NCBI RefSeq assembly: GCF_000987955.1
Contig: NZ_LAZU01000036.1
Coordinates: forward strand, 62,001-126,000
DNA: 64,000 nucleotides
Reading direction: 5' to 3'
Source of the DNA: Paenibacillus sp. DMB20
GTDB taxonomy: Bacteria; Bacillota; Bacilli; Paenibacillales; Paenibacillaceae
Shown here: piece by piece, positions 52,292-62,074 of the stretch
Layout of the letters: every line of letters begins with the position of its first letter
Position numbering within the stretch: the first letter of the stretch is position 1
Program-made: the position numbers and the translations under genes
The notes under the pieces: model-generated
Told to the model about the DNA's origin: nothing
What the model saw: only the letters and a program-made list of their open reading frames with translations
Database searches by the model: none

Positions 52292-52324
52292 AGGCAGCCT
52301 GTCCCATACACGGGCTGCTTTTTA
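52292..52324 (+). terminator. terminator after the GH95-like gene
   Basis: GCAGCC pairs with GGCTGC, followed by TTTTTATC. It separates the first operon (45179-52273) from the rest of the locus. Confidence 0.75.
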
Positions 52325-52424
52325 TCTCTCAGAAACACGATCGCCTTTTGAAAAGGACGATGAACTCGTTTTTATCTGTCCATGGATTACCTGCGTAAGC
52401 AAAGCCGAAGGGAGGCCAAAACGA

Positions 52425-54791
52425 ATGTTTAAGCATTTACGCAAGTATAACCGGAGCGTAGTCGTCACTTGGCTGCTATCCTATGTTTCCGTGCTGCTTG
52501 TCCCCATTCTTATCAGCTTCGTCCTGTATTCCGTCACTTTCGAGCAGGTGAAGGCCGAGAGCAACCGGGCCAATGCGCTGCTGCTGCAGCAAATGGAGAT
52601 GACCATCGATAACCGGTTCAAGGGGCTGAAGCGGTTAAGCCTCGAAATTGCGCTGAACAAAAACATCTCCAGGTTCTCAAGCGTGGAGCTGCCGCTGCAG
52701 AACGAGCATTATTACGACCTGTTTCAAATATCGGAAAGCCTTCGCACTTACAAAAATGCAAGCGATTACATCGAGGATATCTACGTCATGTACAGCAATA
52801 GCGATACCGTCATCTCCACCTTTGACCACACTACCCGGGAAGGGCTGTTTCAGAAGCTTCGTCAGAAGGACACCGCTTCATTCAAGGAGTGGAGCGAACC
52901 GTTCGAGCAAAAATATATCAACAGCTACACGCCTATGCAGTTTAAAGACGGATCCCGTTCCGTCCCGGTCGTCGTATTCGCCCACTCCCTTGTGTTCAAT
53001 ACCCCGGGACAACCGCCCGCAACCGTTCTTTTTATGATGAAAGACAGCAAATTAATGGAGAGCGTACCTCAACAGAAAAAGGAAGGCAGCCTGTTTATTC
53101 TGGATGACCGGAACAGGCTTATCGCCGCTTCGCCCAATGCCGGCAGCTTGCCGGCGAATTTAACCTACGATCAGCTGCAGGGTGAACAGGGCGTCATCTA
53201 TAAAAGCTCCGACAAGGGAGAGGCGGCCGTCTCGTTTATAACCTCCCCGGTAACCGGGTGGAAATACATATCCGTACTCCCGGCAGCCGTTTTTAACGAA
53301 AAGATGGAGAATATGCGGAGACTGACCTGGATCAGCATCTCGGTCTGTTTTTTGCTGGGCGGCCTGATCGCTTTCCTATTCCTCCGCAAAAATTATACGC
53401 CTGTTCGCTCCATGCTTCAGAGCCTTTCCCAACATTCCGGCACCCGTTATGACGGGGGAGGGAACGAGTATTCTTTCATGGAGCATGCCATCCGGCATTT
53501 TTTTGCGGAAAAAGAAGATATGGTTGCGGCTTTCCATAAACACCGAAGCACGATTCGAACCCACTTTATCCGCAGGCTTCTAAAGGGATATTCAGAGAAA
53601 AACGTTCCTATACAGGAATCCCTTTCCGCCCACGACATGTATTTTCCGTCCGACAGCTTCGCCGTCATGCTGATCTCGGTAGACCATTATGGGAAGTTCG
53701 AACCATCCGGACGGACTGGCGGGGATTGGGAGCACGAACAGCAGATGATTCATTTTATTCTGACCAATGTGATGCAGGATGCGGCTTCCGATATAGCCGT
53801 CGTTTACACCGCGGAAGCGAATGATGTTTTGGCCTGCATCGCTAATTTTAACGTAGAGAATGATGGGGAGCAGAAAAGCCGCTTTTTGTCGGAAATGTCC
53901 CATCAGGTTATCGGCTTTATGCGGGAGCATATCCAATCGGAGGTAACGATAGGGGGAGGAAGCGTCCATCACGGAATCGAAGGGATCGCGCGGTCTTATG
54001 CTGAAGCGCTGGACGCGCTGGAGTACAAGGTTGTGCTCGGTGGCGGCCAATATATCGCTTACGGGGATACGCTGGCTTCAAGGTCCCTTTCCCATCGCTA
54101 TTATTATCCGCTGGCAGTGGAGCAGCAGCTGATTTATGCGGTAAAAAGCGGGAATTATCACAAAGCGGAAAGGCTGCTTGAAGACATATTCGAGCAAAAT
54201 TTTTCGGTTCATCCCGTCTCCGTACCGATTGCCAAATGCCTTATCTATAACTTGGGAAGCACCCTGCTTAATACGCTGGAAGAAGTAAGCACCGGAAGCA
54301 AGCCGTTGTGGGAGGACCATTTTGCCGAAGTGGAGCAGATGATGGATTGCGAACATGTTTTTCGGATGAAGGATTTGATGAAACGAAAGCTGCGCGAGGT
54401 CTGCGAGTGGATTCAAAGCGAAAAGCGGAGCCATCACCGGTATCTGATTGAGGACATCAAACGATATTTGGAGCAGCATCTGTACGATTCCAACCTGAAT
54501 ATTTCGATGATCGGGGAAGCTTTCCGAATGACGCCGTCTTACCTGTCCCGGCTGTATAAGGAGCACGCGGGCGAGACGCTGCTGGACACGATCAACCGTT
54601 CCCGCTTATCGGAAGCGAAGCGGCTTTTGGCGCAACAATCCCTGACCGTGAGCGAAATAGCCGGCCGCGTAGGGTATGCGGATGTAAGCACCTTCATGCG
54701 GATCTTTAAGAAATTCGAAGGAATGACGCCGGGAATGTATACCAAAAGCCTTGCAATACTTGAAACCGGCAGGCAAAAGGCAACGATTTAA
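52425..54791 (+). CDS. membrane-anchored AraC-family regulator (YesS type)
   Basis: This 788-residue one-component regulator has a membrane helix at about residues 14-38, a large extracellular sensor region and a second helix at about 290-312. A cytoplasmic linker and a C-terminal AraC domain follow (about 685-788: DSNLNISMIGEAFRMTPSYL, EIAGRVGYADVSTFMRIFKK). It has no receiver or kinase domain. ATG 52425 is chosen because AAGGGAGG precedes it and the first helix follows at once. Directly upstream of the LplABC genes, it probably activates them (B. subtilis YesS is the known parallel). Confidence 0.88.
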   Translation: MFKHLRKYNRSVVVTWLLSYVSVLLVPILISFVLYSVTFEQVKAESNRANALLLQQMEMTIDNRFKGLKRLSLEIALNKNISRFSSVELPLQNEHYYDLFQISESLRTYKNASDYIEDIYVMYSNSDTVISTFDHTTREGLFQKLRQKDTASFKEWSEPFEQKYINSYTPMQFKDGSRSVPVVVFAHSLVFNTPGQPPATVLFMMKDSKLMESVPQQKKEGSLFILDDRNRLIAASPNAGSLPANLTYDQLQGEQGVIYKSSDKGEAAVSFITSPVTGWKYISVLPAAVFNEKMENMRRLTWISISVCFLLGGLIAFLFLRKNYTPVRSMLQSLSQHSGTRYDGGGNEYSFMEHAIRHFFAEKEDMVAAFHKHRSTIRTHFIRRLLKGYSEKNVPIQESLSAHDMYFPSDSFAVMLISVDHYGKFEPSGRTGGDWEHEQQMIHFILTNVMQDAASDIAVVYTAEANDVLACIANFNVENDGEQKSRFLSEMSHQVIGFMREHIQSEVTIGGGSVHHGIEGIARSYAEALDALEYKVVLGGGQYIAYGDTLASRSLSHRYYYPLAVEQQLIYAVKSGNYHKAERLLEDIFEQNFSVHPVSVPIAKCLIYNLGSTLLNTLEEVSTGSKPLWEDHFAEVEQMMDCEHVFRMKDLMKRKLREVCEWIQSEKRSHHRYLIEDIKRYLEQHLYDSNLNISMIGEAFRMTPSYLSRLYKEHAGETLLDTINRSRLSEAKRLLAQQSLTVSEIAGRVGYADVSTFMRIFKKFEGMTPGMYTKSLAILETGRQKATI

Positions 54792-54908
54792 GGATTTGCT
54801 TGCGTTTTTACATTTTGACTATATCCACCGAGGGCGTTTTTGCTGAACAATGACAGCGGATACATCGAATTTGAGGTGTCCGCTTACTTATCGGATCGGA
54901 GGATGATT

Positions 54909-56564
54909 ATGATACGACGTATACAGACCAAAGTTCATTTGACCAGACATTTGAAAACGGGGCTGGCCGCCGTGATGCTCATGAGTCTCTTCATGGCGGG
55001 ATGTTCTCAAGGCGGTACCGTGGAGACGCCGGACGGCAAAAAGGCGGAGGGAGGAAAAAGCACGGAGATCGGTTCGACGTATCCGTTGAACACGAACGAA
55101 TCGATCAAATCATGGGAAGTCCTGAACATGAACGCGGTAACTTTTTATTCGAACCTCGCGGATACGCCTTTCGGCAAAGCGCTTGCCGAGAAAACGGGGG
55201 TTAAGGTGGAATACGTTCACCCGAATGAACAACAGACAGCCGAGCAGTTCAATCTCATGATTGCCTCGGATGAGCTTCCGGACGTCATCGAGTACGATTG
55301 GACCGGGAGAAGCGCAGGCTCTTATCCGGGCGGGCCGGAGAAAGCCATAAAAGACGGCGTGATTTTGGAGCTGAATGATCTGATCGATCAATATGCGCCA
55401 AACCTGAAGAAAAAGCTCGAAGCCGATCCTGAGCTCGACAAGATGGTTAAGACCGACAGCGGAAAATACTACGTGTTTCCCATGATCCGCAACCCGTCCG
55501 GTCTTGTGTTCCGCGGACCGATGATCCGCAAGGACTGGCTCGACGAGCTCAATCTGCCGGTCCCGACTACCATCGAGGAATGGGAGAAGACGTTGATCGA
55601 ATTCCGCGACAAAAAGGGGGCAAAAGCTCCGCTTAGCGTTACTTACACCGGCGGGAATTTCGAAATTCGGGACGCGTTTATCGGAGCCTACCGCACATCG
55701 AATACGTTCTATGTCGATGACAGCGGGAAAGTGAAATACGGTCCGATCGATCCGCAGTATAAGGATTTTCTGTCTTTGTTCCGCAAATGGTTTGCCGAAG
55801 GTTTATTCGATAAGGATTTTGCGCTGACCGATACGAAAGCGCTGGATAACAAGATTTTGACCGGACAGACCGGAGCCACGGTGAATCTGCTCAGCGGCGG
55901 CTTGGGAAAATGGATGGATGCCATGAAGGAACAGGATCCGAAGTTCAAGCTTGCGGCCACACCTTATCCGACCCTCAAAAAAGGCGAAGTCCCTTTTACG
56001 GGACAGCTCGATTTCAAATACAATCCCGGCCCGAGCAAAGCGATAACGACAGCCGCCAAAAACCCGGAATTGGTAGCGCGGTGGCTTGATTACGCATACA
56101 GCGACGAGGGCGCGATGCTCTTCAACTTCGGCATTGAAGGAGAGAGCTACGCCATGGAAAACGGGAAGCCGGCATATACCGATTTGATCAAAAAGAACGA
56201 GAAATACAGCCTGCAGCAGATGGTTTCCCAATATTCGAAGCCGAATGGACCTTATGAAGCGGATGAGCGGCGGAACTGGAACACGTACCCCGAGCAGGAT
56301 GAGGCCGTGAAAATATGGCGCGAGACGGATGCCAAGAAGCATATCCTGCCGGCTTTCATTACCCCGACCGAGGAAGAGAGCAAGGAGCTTGGCAAGATCA
56401 TGACGGAAGTGAACAGCTACAAAGAGGAAATGTTCGTTAAGTTTATCGTCGGCAAAGAGCCGATGGAGAGTTATGACCATTACGTGGAGCAGATCAAAAA
56501 GCTTGGCATCGAGCGGGCCGTGGAAATTTATCAAAACGCCATGGAACGCTATAACAAGAGATAA
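54909..56564 (+). CDS. lplA: LplA-family oligosaccharide-binding lipoprotein
   Basis: This 551-residue extracellular solute-binding lipoprotein has a lipobox at LFMAGC (Cys32). Its binding lobes show MIASDELPDVIEYDW, MIRKDWLDELNLPVPTTIEE and the long LplA-type C-terminal helix region. ATG 54909 is preferred because GGAGG (54898-54902) is well placed. It is followed by two permeases of the same importer class; the ATPase is absent, as is usual for systems using a shared MsmX-type ATPase. The likely cargo is unsaturated oligosaccharide released by the lyases downstream. Confidence 0.9.
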   Translation: MIRRIQTKVHLTRHLKTGLAAVMLMSLFMAGCSQGGTVETPDGKKAEGGKSTEIGSTYPLNTNESIKSWEVLNMNAVTFYSNLADTPFGKALAEKTGVKVEYVHPNEQQTAEQFNLMIASDELPDVIEYDWTGRSAGSYPGGPEKAIKDGVILELNDLIDQYAPNLKKKLEADPELDKMVKTDSGKYYVFPMIRNPSGLVFRGPMIRKDWLDELNLPVPTTIEEWEKTLIEFRDKKGAKAPLSVTYTGGNFEIRDAFIGAYRTSNTFYVDDSGKVKYGPIDPQYKDFLSLFRKWFAEGLFDKDFALTDTKALDNKILTGQTGATVNLLSGGLGKWMDAMKEQDPKFKLAATPYPTLKKGEVPFTGQLDFKYNPGPSKAITTAAKNPELVARWLDYAYSDEGAMLFNFGIEGESYAMENGKPAYTDLIKKNEKYSLQQMVSQYSKPNGPYEADERRNWNTYPEQDEAVKIWRETDAKKHILPAFITPTEEESKELGKIMTEVNSYKEEMFVKFIVGKEPMESYDHYVEQIKKLGIERAVEIYQNAMERYNKR

Positions 56565-56578
56565 ATTCAACGAAAAGC

Positions 56579-56614
56579 AAAGGGGGGCTGTGATGAAGAA
56601 CCACTCTCCCCTTT
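56579..56614 (+). other. intercistronic hairpin between lplA and lplB
   Basis: AAAGGGG pairs with CCCCTTT with no T-run after it. Hairpins at this place often protect the binding-protein mRNA and give it higher expression than the permeases (inference). Confidence 0.5.
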
Positions 56615-56655
56615 GACGATCAAGATTGAGACGTAAAGTAAGGAGTGAGAACAGC

Positions 56656-57627
56656 ATGGCTGAGCTTCCGCCTCCGGCGCCTGCAGCAGCTCGGGAAACC
56701 GCTTCAAAATCGGGAACCCGCCTCAGATGGGGCCTGCTTAAGGACATCAGCAAAAATCGCTTGTTGTATGTCATGTTAATCCCGGTACTTTTGTACTTCA
56801 CCGTCTTTCATTATTTTCCGATGTACGGCGCGTCCATTGCTTTTAAAGATTTCACCCCGCGACTTGGCATTACGGGGAGCCCATGGGCAGGATTGGAGCA
56901 TTTCGAGTCGTTCTTTAACGGCATCCATTTCTGGCGCGTCGTCAAAAATACGCTGCTGATCAGCTTTTACGAGCTGCTGTTCGGCTTTCCGGCACCCATC
57001 ATTCTGGCCCTGCTGTTAAACGAAGTGCGGAAGACGGTGTTTAAACGCACCGTTCAGACGATCACGTACATGCCGCATTTTATTTCTCTGGTCGTCGTTT
57101 GCGGGATTATCAAGGAATTTACGATGAGCGACGGTTTGATTAACGATATCCTGGCTTTTTTCGGTCGGGAACGGGCATCCCTGCTGCTTGAGCCCGAGTA
57201 TTTCCGTACGATATTCGTATCTTCCAGCATCTGGCAAAATATCGGCTGGGGGACGATCATCTACCTGGCCGCCTTGGCCGGCATCGATCAGGAGCAGTAT
57301 GAAGCCGCAAAAATAGACGGAGCCAACCGCTGGAGGCAGATGCTCAGCGTGACTTTGCCGGGGATCATGCCGACGATTACGATTCTGTTCATTCTGGAGA
57401 TCGGCAGGCTGATGAATGTCGGCAGCGAAAAAATAATCCTTCTGTATAATCCGTCGACTTATGACACCGCGGACGTGATCAGCTCCTACGTGTACCGCGT
57501 CGGGCTGCAGGAATTCAATTACAGCTTCAGCTCGGCGGTGGGATTGTTCAACTCTGCGATCAATTTCACGCTGGTTATCGGATCCAACTGGCTAAGCCGC
57601 AGAATGAACAAAACCAGCTTATGGTAG
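56656..57627 (+). CDS. lplB: LplB-type ABC permease
   Basis: This 323-residue permease has six membrane helices and the EAA motif that docks the ATPase (EAAKIDGANRWRQMLSVTLP). The N-terminal 30 residues form a proline/alanine-rich cytoplasmic tail. ATG 56656 follows AAGGAG. It pairs with lplC 11 bases downstream. Confidence 0.92.
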   Translation: MAELPPPAPAAARETASKSGTRLRWGLLKDISKNRLLYVMLIPVLLYFTVFHYFPMYGASIAFKDFTPRLGITGSPWAGLEHFESFFNGIHFWRVVKNTLLISFYELLFGFPAPIILALLLNEVRKTVFKRTVQTITYMPHFISLVVVCGIIKEFTMSDGLINDILAFFGRERASLLLEPEYFRTIFVSSSIWQNIGWGTIIYLAALAGIDQEQYEAAKIDGANRWRQMLSVTLPGIMPTITILFILEIGRLMNVGSEKIILLYNPSTYDTADVISSYVYRVGLQEFNYSFSSAVGLFNSAINFTLVIGSNWLSRRMNKTSLW

Positions 57628-57638
57628 GAGGTTAAACC

Positions 57639-58529
57639 ATGGAATGGAGAGCCGGGAGAAAGTCGTTCGGCGAGAAGCTGTTTGACGCTTTTAACTACAC
57701 GCTGCTGACCCTGATAACCATCTGCACGATGTATCCATTAATGTATGTGCTGTTTGCTTCGCTCAGCGATCCGACGCTTTACATGCAGCACTCCGGAGTC
57801 CTCTGGAAGCCGCTGGATTTCAGCTTGAATGCTTACAGGCTCGTATTTGACAATCCGATGATCATTCAAGGGTATATGAACACGTTTATCATCGTTACGG
57901 TCGGATTGGCGATCAATATCACGCTTACCGCGTTCGGAGCGTATGCGCTGTCCCGCAAAAGCCTTCGTTACCGCAAGCAGCTTATGTTGTTTATCGTTTT
58001 CACCATGTTCTTCAGCGGAGGATTGATCCCCCTTTATTTCACCGTAAAGGGTCTTGAACTTACGAATACCTTATGGTCGCTCATTATTCCGCAGGCGATA
58101 TCGGCTTTTAATCTAATCATCATGAGAACGGCGTTTGAGGCGGTTCCGGACAGTCTGGAGGAATCGGCCAAGATTGACGGCGCCAATGAATTCGTGATCC
58201 TGTTCCGCATCATGATGCCGCTATGCATGCCCGTCATTGCGGTGATGCTGCTTTATTACGGCGTCAGCCATTGGAATGCCTGGTTTCAGGCGATGATTTA
58301 CTTGCAGGACCGCTCCTTGTATCCGCTTCAGCTGGTTTTGAGAGAACTCCTTCTGCTGAACGAAGCGAGTTCGATGGCATCCGGCGCAAGCGGGGGGGAA
58401 GTCGCCGTCATCGGGGAGACGCTGAAGCATGCAACCATTATCGTGGCCACGGTGCCGATACTGCTTGTATATCCGTTTCTGCAAAAATATTTCGTGAAAG
58501 GCGCATTAATTGGAGCGATCAAGGGGTAA
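57639..58529 (+). CDS. lplC: LplC/CUT1-type ABC permease
   Basis: This 296-residue second permease of the importer has six helices, the EAA motif EESAKIDGANEFVILFRIMM, and the YPFLQKYFVKGALIGAIKG end typical of the subfamily. AGGAGG precedes the ATG. The GH88 gene follows after 42 bases. Confidence 0.93.
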   Translation: MEWRAGRKSFGEKLFDAFNYTLLTLITICTMYPLMYVLFASLSDPTLYMQHSGVLWKPLDFSLNAYRLVFDNPMIIQGYMNTFIIVTVGLAINITLTAFGAYALSRKSLRYRKQLMLFIVFTMFFSGGLIPLYFTVKGLELTNTLWSLIIPQAISAFNLIIMRTAFEAVPDSLEESAKIDGANEFVILFRIMMPLCMPVIAVMLLYYGVSHWNAWFQAMIYLQDRSLYPLQLVLRELLLLNEASSMASGASGGEVAVIGETLKHATIIVATVPILLVYPFLQKYFVKGALIGAIKG

Positions 58530-58571
58530 CGGCTGTTGGCCCAAATTTCGGACACCTATAAGGAGGAAGCT

Positions 58572-59699
58572 ATGAACGACAAACTAGTGACCAAGCCCGA
58601 GCCCAAGCTGGAGGTCTGGTGGAGTCAAGCCCAATCGAAAGTGGACCGGATGCTGTCCAAGGGATTGGAGCTGGCGCCTCATGCCACCAAAGCCGGCGAG
58701 TATGACGGGATTACCCTGGATAACTGGATATCCGGATTTTGGCCGGGCATGTTATGGATTTATCATGAAATGACGGGAGATATGAAATACCGGGATGCGG
58801 CATGGGATTGGGACATTCGCATGGAGCGCTTGACCCTGGAGGAGAACCGGTTTCATCACGACGTCGGGTTTCAATTTTTGCCGACGGCCGTGCTGAAATA
58901 CAAGCTGACCGGAGACCAAGACGGAAGAAGGCGCGGACTGGCGGCCGCGGGCTTCCTTGCAGGACGTTTTAATCTAGCAGGACAATTTATAAGGGCCTGG
59001 AATAAGGACTTGCCGGGCTGGGCCATCATTGACTGCCTCATGAACCTGTCCTTGCTCCATTGGGCATCGGACGAGGGAGGGGACCCCAGGTTCTCGCATA
59101 TTGCGAATGCGCATGCGGACATGGCTTTGCGGCATATGATCCGAGCCGACGGCTCGACCTGCCATGTCGCCGTATTCGATCCGGCCAGCGGGGAGCTGCA
59201 GGGATATAACGGGTGGCAGGGATATGGCCCGGATTCCTGCTGGTCGCGGGGAAATGCATGGGCGTTATACGGGATGGCCAACGCATACCGGTTCACGGGC
59301 CAAGAAAAGTACTTATTTGCCGCCCAACGCGTAGCCAATCATTTTATCGCGTCGCTGCCGGAAAGTATGGTTCCGCCTTGGGATTTCCGCGTACCGAACC
59401 CGGACGGGGAACCCCGGGACACTTCTGCCGCGGCGATTGCCGCCTCGGGCTTGCTGGAGCTCGCCGCATTGACCTCGCCGGAAATCGGAGCAGGATACAA
59501 AAAAGCGGCCGAACGCATTATTTTCGCCCTGTCTACGGAGTACGCGGCTTTCAACGAGCCGGAGCACGACGGGATTCTGCATGGCGGAACCGGCCATAAA
59601 CCGGAAAATACGAACGTCGGCGTGTCCCTGATCTATGGCGATTATTATTACGTGGAGGCGCTGGCTAAGCTTCGGGGCTGGAGAACCCGGGTATTTTGA
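58572..59699 (+). CDS. GH88 unsaturated glucuronyl hydrolase
   Basis: This 375-residue glycoside hydrolase family 88 enzyme removes the 4,5-unsaturated uronic acid left by polysaccharide lyases. Its (alpha/alpha)6 barrel shows the two catalytic aspartates, Asp97 in FHHDVGF and Asp154 in AIIDCLMNLSLL, equivalent to Asp88 and Asp149 of the well-studied Bacillus enzyme. It also has CWSRGNAWALYGMANAY and PRDTSAAAIAASGLLEL. There is no signal peptide, so it is cytoplasmic. ATG 58572 follows AAGGAGG. Its presence means the imported oligosaccharides carry unsaturated uronate. Confidence 0.92.
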   Translation: MNDKLVTKPEPKLEVWWSQAQSKVDRMLSKGLELAPHATKAGEYDGITLDNWISGFWPGMLWIYHEMTGDMKYRDAAWDWDIRMERLTLEENRFHHDVGFQFLPTAVLKYKLTGDQDGRRRGLAAAGFLAGRFNLAGQFIRAWNKDLPGWAIIDCLMNLSLLHWASDEGGDPRFSHIANAHADMALRHMIRADGSTCHVAVFDPASGELQGYNGWQGYGPDSCWSRGNAWALYGMANAYRFTGQEKYLFAAQRVANHFIASLPESMVPPWDFRVPNPDGEPRDTSAAAIAASGLLELAALTSPEIGAGYKKAAERIIFALSTEYAAFNEPEHDGILHGGTGHKPENTNVGVSLIYGDYYYVEALAKLRGWRTRVF

Positions 59700-59741
59700 T
59701 TCATTTGTGAACCATAAATATTCGAAAAAGAGGTGGGGAAT

Positions 59742-62057
59742 GTGAACACGTTCAAGAACAAAGGATTAAGGCAGCGTTCGATAAAACTCTTTTATCTAAG
59801 TTTGATGTTGATGGTTCTGCTGGGCTCGGTAGCAATACCGTCCTCGGAGGCCATGGGAGATGCAAACGGGACTGGAGGGAGCGGCATGGATCGGATCGAA
59901 AGCACGGTAACGGCAAGCACCTACCAGCCGAACACGAATTTTGTCCCGGCCAATGTGTTGGACGGGATCTGGGGAGAAGATTCCGAGGCTCAGCTGAGCC
60001 GTTGGTCGGCTTCGGGCCAAGGCCAGTGGCTGCAGTTTGATTTGGGGAAAGAGCAGACCGTCACCTCAGTCAATATCGCGTTCCTGAATGCAAGAGAAAG
60101 GCTGTCCAGCTTTGAAATTCTGGCGTCGAATTCGGCCGATTTCCGTTCCCCCACGGTCGTTCTGAAGAAACAGTTCAGCCGCCAGCTGAAGCCTGATGAC
60201 AGCATCCTGCAGACCTACGTGCTTGATCAACCGATGAAGTCCAGATATTTACGGCTTGTCGGATACGGGAACAATGCCGGCGGAAGTTCCGGCAATTGGA
60301 ACTCCATCATGGAAGTGGAGCTGTATGGGGGCAAGGTCCCGGATCCCGACCTGAAAGTGGTTCCCGTAAGCACGGCGGAACAGCTTCAAAAGGCGCTAGA
60401 TCAGGTGACCCCCGGCACCGTCATTGAACTGAAGAGCGGGAATTACGAACAGAACGGGCCGTTTGTCGTTAAGGATAAGCAGGGTACGGCAAACTCTCCG
60501 ATCCGCATTACGGCGGTAAATCCAGGCCAAGCCGTCATCACCGGCAACAGCTACATGCATATCGAGAACTCAAGCTACATTGAGGTAAGCGGTCTGGCAT
60601 TCCGGAACGGCATCGGCGATGCGAAAGGAACGGAGAGCCTGATCAAGCGGGGATTAGGCCACCGTGCACGAACGGGTGTTCATCCCGGTGTTCAATTGCA
60701 GAGCTCCAGCCGGGTTTCGATCATCGGCAATACATTTGCCCTGAATGAGACGGGGCAGCCATACGCGTTCAAGGCCGGTTCAGGTCAGGTGTGGTGCCTG
60801 CTGGACGTAAAGAACAGCTGCCGATACGGAGGCAGCAGCTATGACCCGAACGGGAAGATTTATAATGGACCGACGCCGTTTGAAGATCCGAAGCTGGTTA
60901 CCGACAACGGGACGCATCGGCATTATATTCGCGTGGAAGGCACCGGCAGCCATAACCGGATTGCGTATAACGACATCGGTCCCAAAAAAGGCTTCGGCGC
61001 GGTGGTAATCAATGACGGCGAAGGACACAGTGGAAAATATATTTCCCGGCATGACATGATCGAATACAACTACTTCCACGGCATCGGACCGCGGGTGACG
61101 AACGGTTTGGAAGCGATACGTGTAGGACTTTCCAGCACCTCTCTTTCATCCGGCAATATAACCGTTCAATACAATTTGTTTGACGGGTTTAACGGAGAGG
61201 ACGAAGTCATTTCGGTAAAGAGCAGCGATAATATCATCCGCTATAACACGATCCTCAATTCTTATGGGGGAATTGTATCCCGGCACGGCAACCGTAACAG
61301 CTTTTACGGAAACTACATTATAGGCGACGGAAAATCCTCGGGGCGCAGCGGCTTCCGGATTTATGGGAACGACCACAAAATTTACAACAACTATATGGAA
61401 GGGCTTACGGATAAAATCATCCGGCTCGACGGTGGCTCGCATGACGGGGGCCCGGATGGAAGCGAGAACCCCATCGTCCGCTGGGGAGGTAGCAATGAAC
61501 AGTCGGCCCGATTGAACGACCTGCCCGCCGATCAGAGAACGGAGGTATTGCGCGGTCATTGGAGACAGTACAACGTTCAAATTTATAACAACACCATTGT
61601 AGATGTAGGCAATAACACAACGACCTTCAATCTCGGAGGTAGAACCTATCAGCCCGTTGGAACCAAAATCTACAACAACCTGATCTCCAGCAATGCCGGA
61701 ACCGTGTTCAACGAGACGAATGCTGTTATTCAAGCACCGTCCAATGAGCGTCCGGTATATGCAGGCAACCTGGTTGAAGGTACAGCTCAGATTTCCAACA
61801 ATCCGGTCGTGAACGATTCGGTGACGAAGCAGCCGCTGAAGCTGGTTCGCTGTAAAGACGACGGCCTCTTCCGGTTGTCGGCCAACAGTCCGGCCATTGA
61901 CGCAGCGGTTTCACCTTATACAGCTTCGGACGACATGGACGGCGAACTGAGAAATATCCCGGACGTTGGTGCGGATGAATATGCGCCATGGAACGCCAAT
62001 CGAAATCGTCCCCTGACCGCAGGCGATGTCGGGCCGGGCGCGTTGACGAAAAAATAA
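59742..62057 (+). CDS. secreted PL6 polysaccharide lyase with F5/8C domain
   Basis: This 771-residue protein has a signal peptide (residues 12-38, hydrophobic core LFYLSLMLMVLLGSVAI, then SEA) and an F5/8-type C (discoidin, carbohydrate-binding) domain at about 50-205. A right-handed beta-helix of family PL6 follows from about 220. The catalytic pair is visible: Lys493 in SVKSSDN and Arg514 in SRHGNRN. Their 21-residue spacing equals that of Lys250 and Arg271 in chondroitinase B. PL6 holds chondroitinase B (dermatan) and alginate lyases. The start is GTG 59742 (GAGGTGGGG upstream); GTG 59733 overlaps that site. Confidence 0.9.
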   Translation: MNTFKNKGLRQRSIKLFYLSLMLMVLLGSVAIPSSEAMGDANGTGGSGMDRIESTVTASTYQPNTNFVPANVLDGIWGEDSEAQLSRWSASGQGQWLQFDLGKEQTVTSVNIAFLNARERLSSFEILASNSADFRSPTVVLKKQFSRQLKPDDSILQTYVLDQPMKSRYLRLVGYGNNAGGSSGNWNSIMEVELYGGKVPDPDLKVVPVSTAEQLQKALDQVTPGTVIELKSGNYEQNGPFVVKDKQGTANSPIRITAVNPGQAVITGNSYMHIENSSYIEVSGLAFRNGIGDAKGTESLIKRGLGHRARTGVHPGVQLQSSSRVSIIGNTFALNETGQPYAFKAGSGQVWCLLDVKNSCRYGGSSYDPNGKIYNGPTPFEDPKLVTDNGTHRHYIRVEGTGSHNRIAYNDIGPKKGFGAVVINDGEGHSGKYISRHDMIEYNYFHGIGPRVTNGLEAIRVGLSSTSLSSGNITVQYNLFDGFNGEDEVISVKSSDNIIRYNTILNSYGGIVSRHGNRNSFYGNYIIGDGKSSGRSGFRIYGNDHKIYNNYMEGLTDKIIRLDGGSHDGGPDGSENPIVRWGGSNEQSARLNDLPADQRTEVLRGHWRQYNVQIYNNTIVDVGNNTTTFNLGGRTYQPVGTKIYNNLISSNAGTVFNETNAVIQAPSNERPVYAGNLVEGTAQISNNPVVNDSVTKQPLKLVRCKDDGLFRLSANSPAIDAAVSPYTASDDMDGELRNIPDVGADEYAPWNANRNRPLTAGDVGPGALTKK

Positions 62058-62074
62058 TCGGAGTGGATAAAGTA

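Noticed and set aside
55803..56801. A 332-codon minus-strand frame opposite lplA and lplB
   Set aside because: It spans a binding protein, an intergenic hairpin and a permease, all clearly coded on the plus strand; it is a composition artefact.
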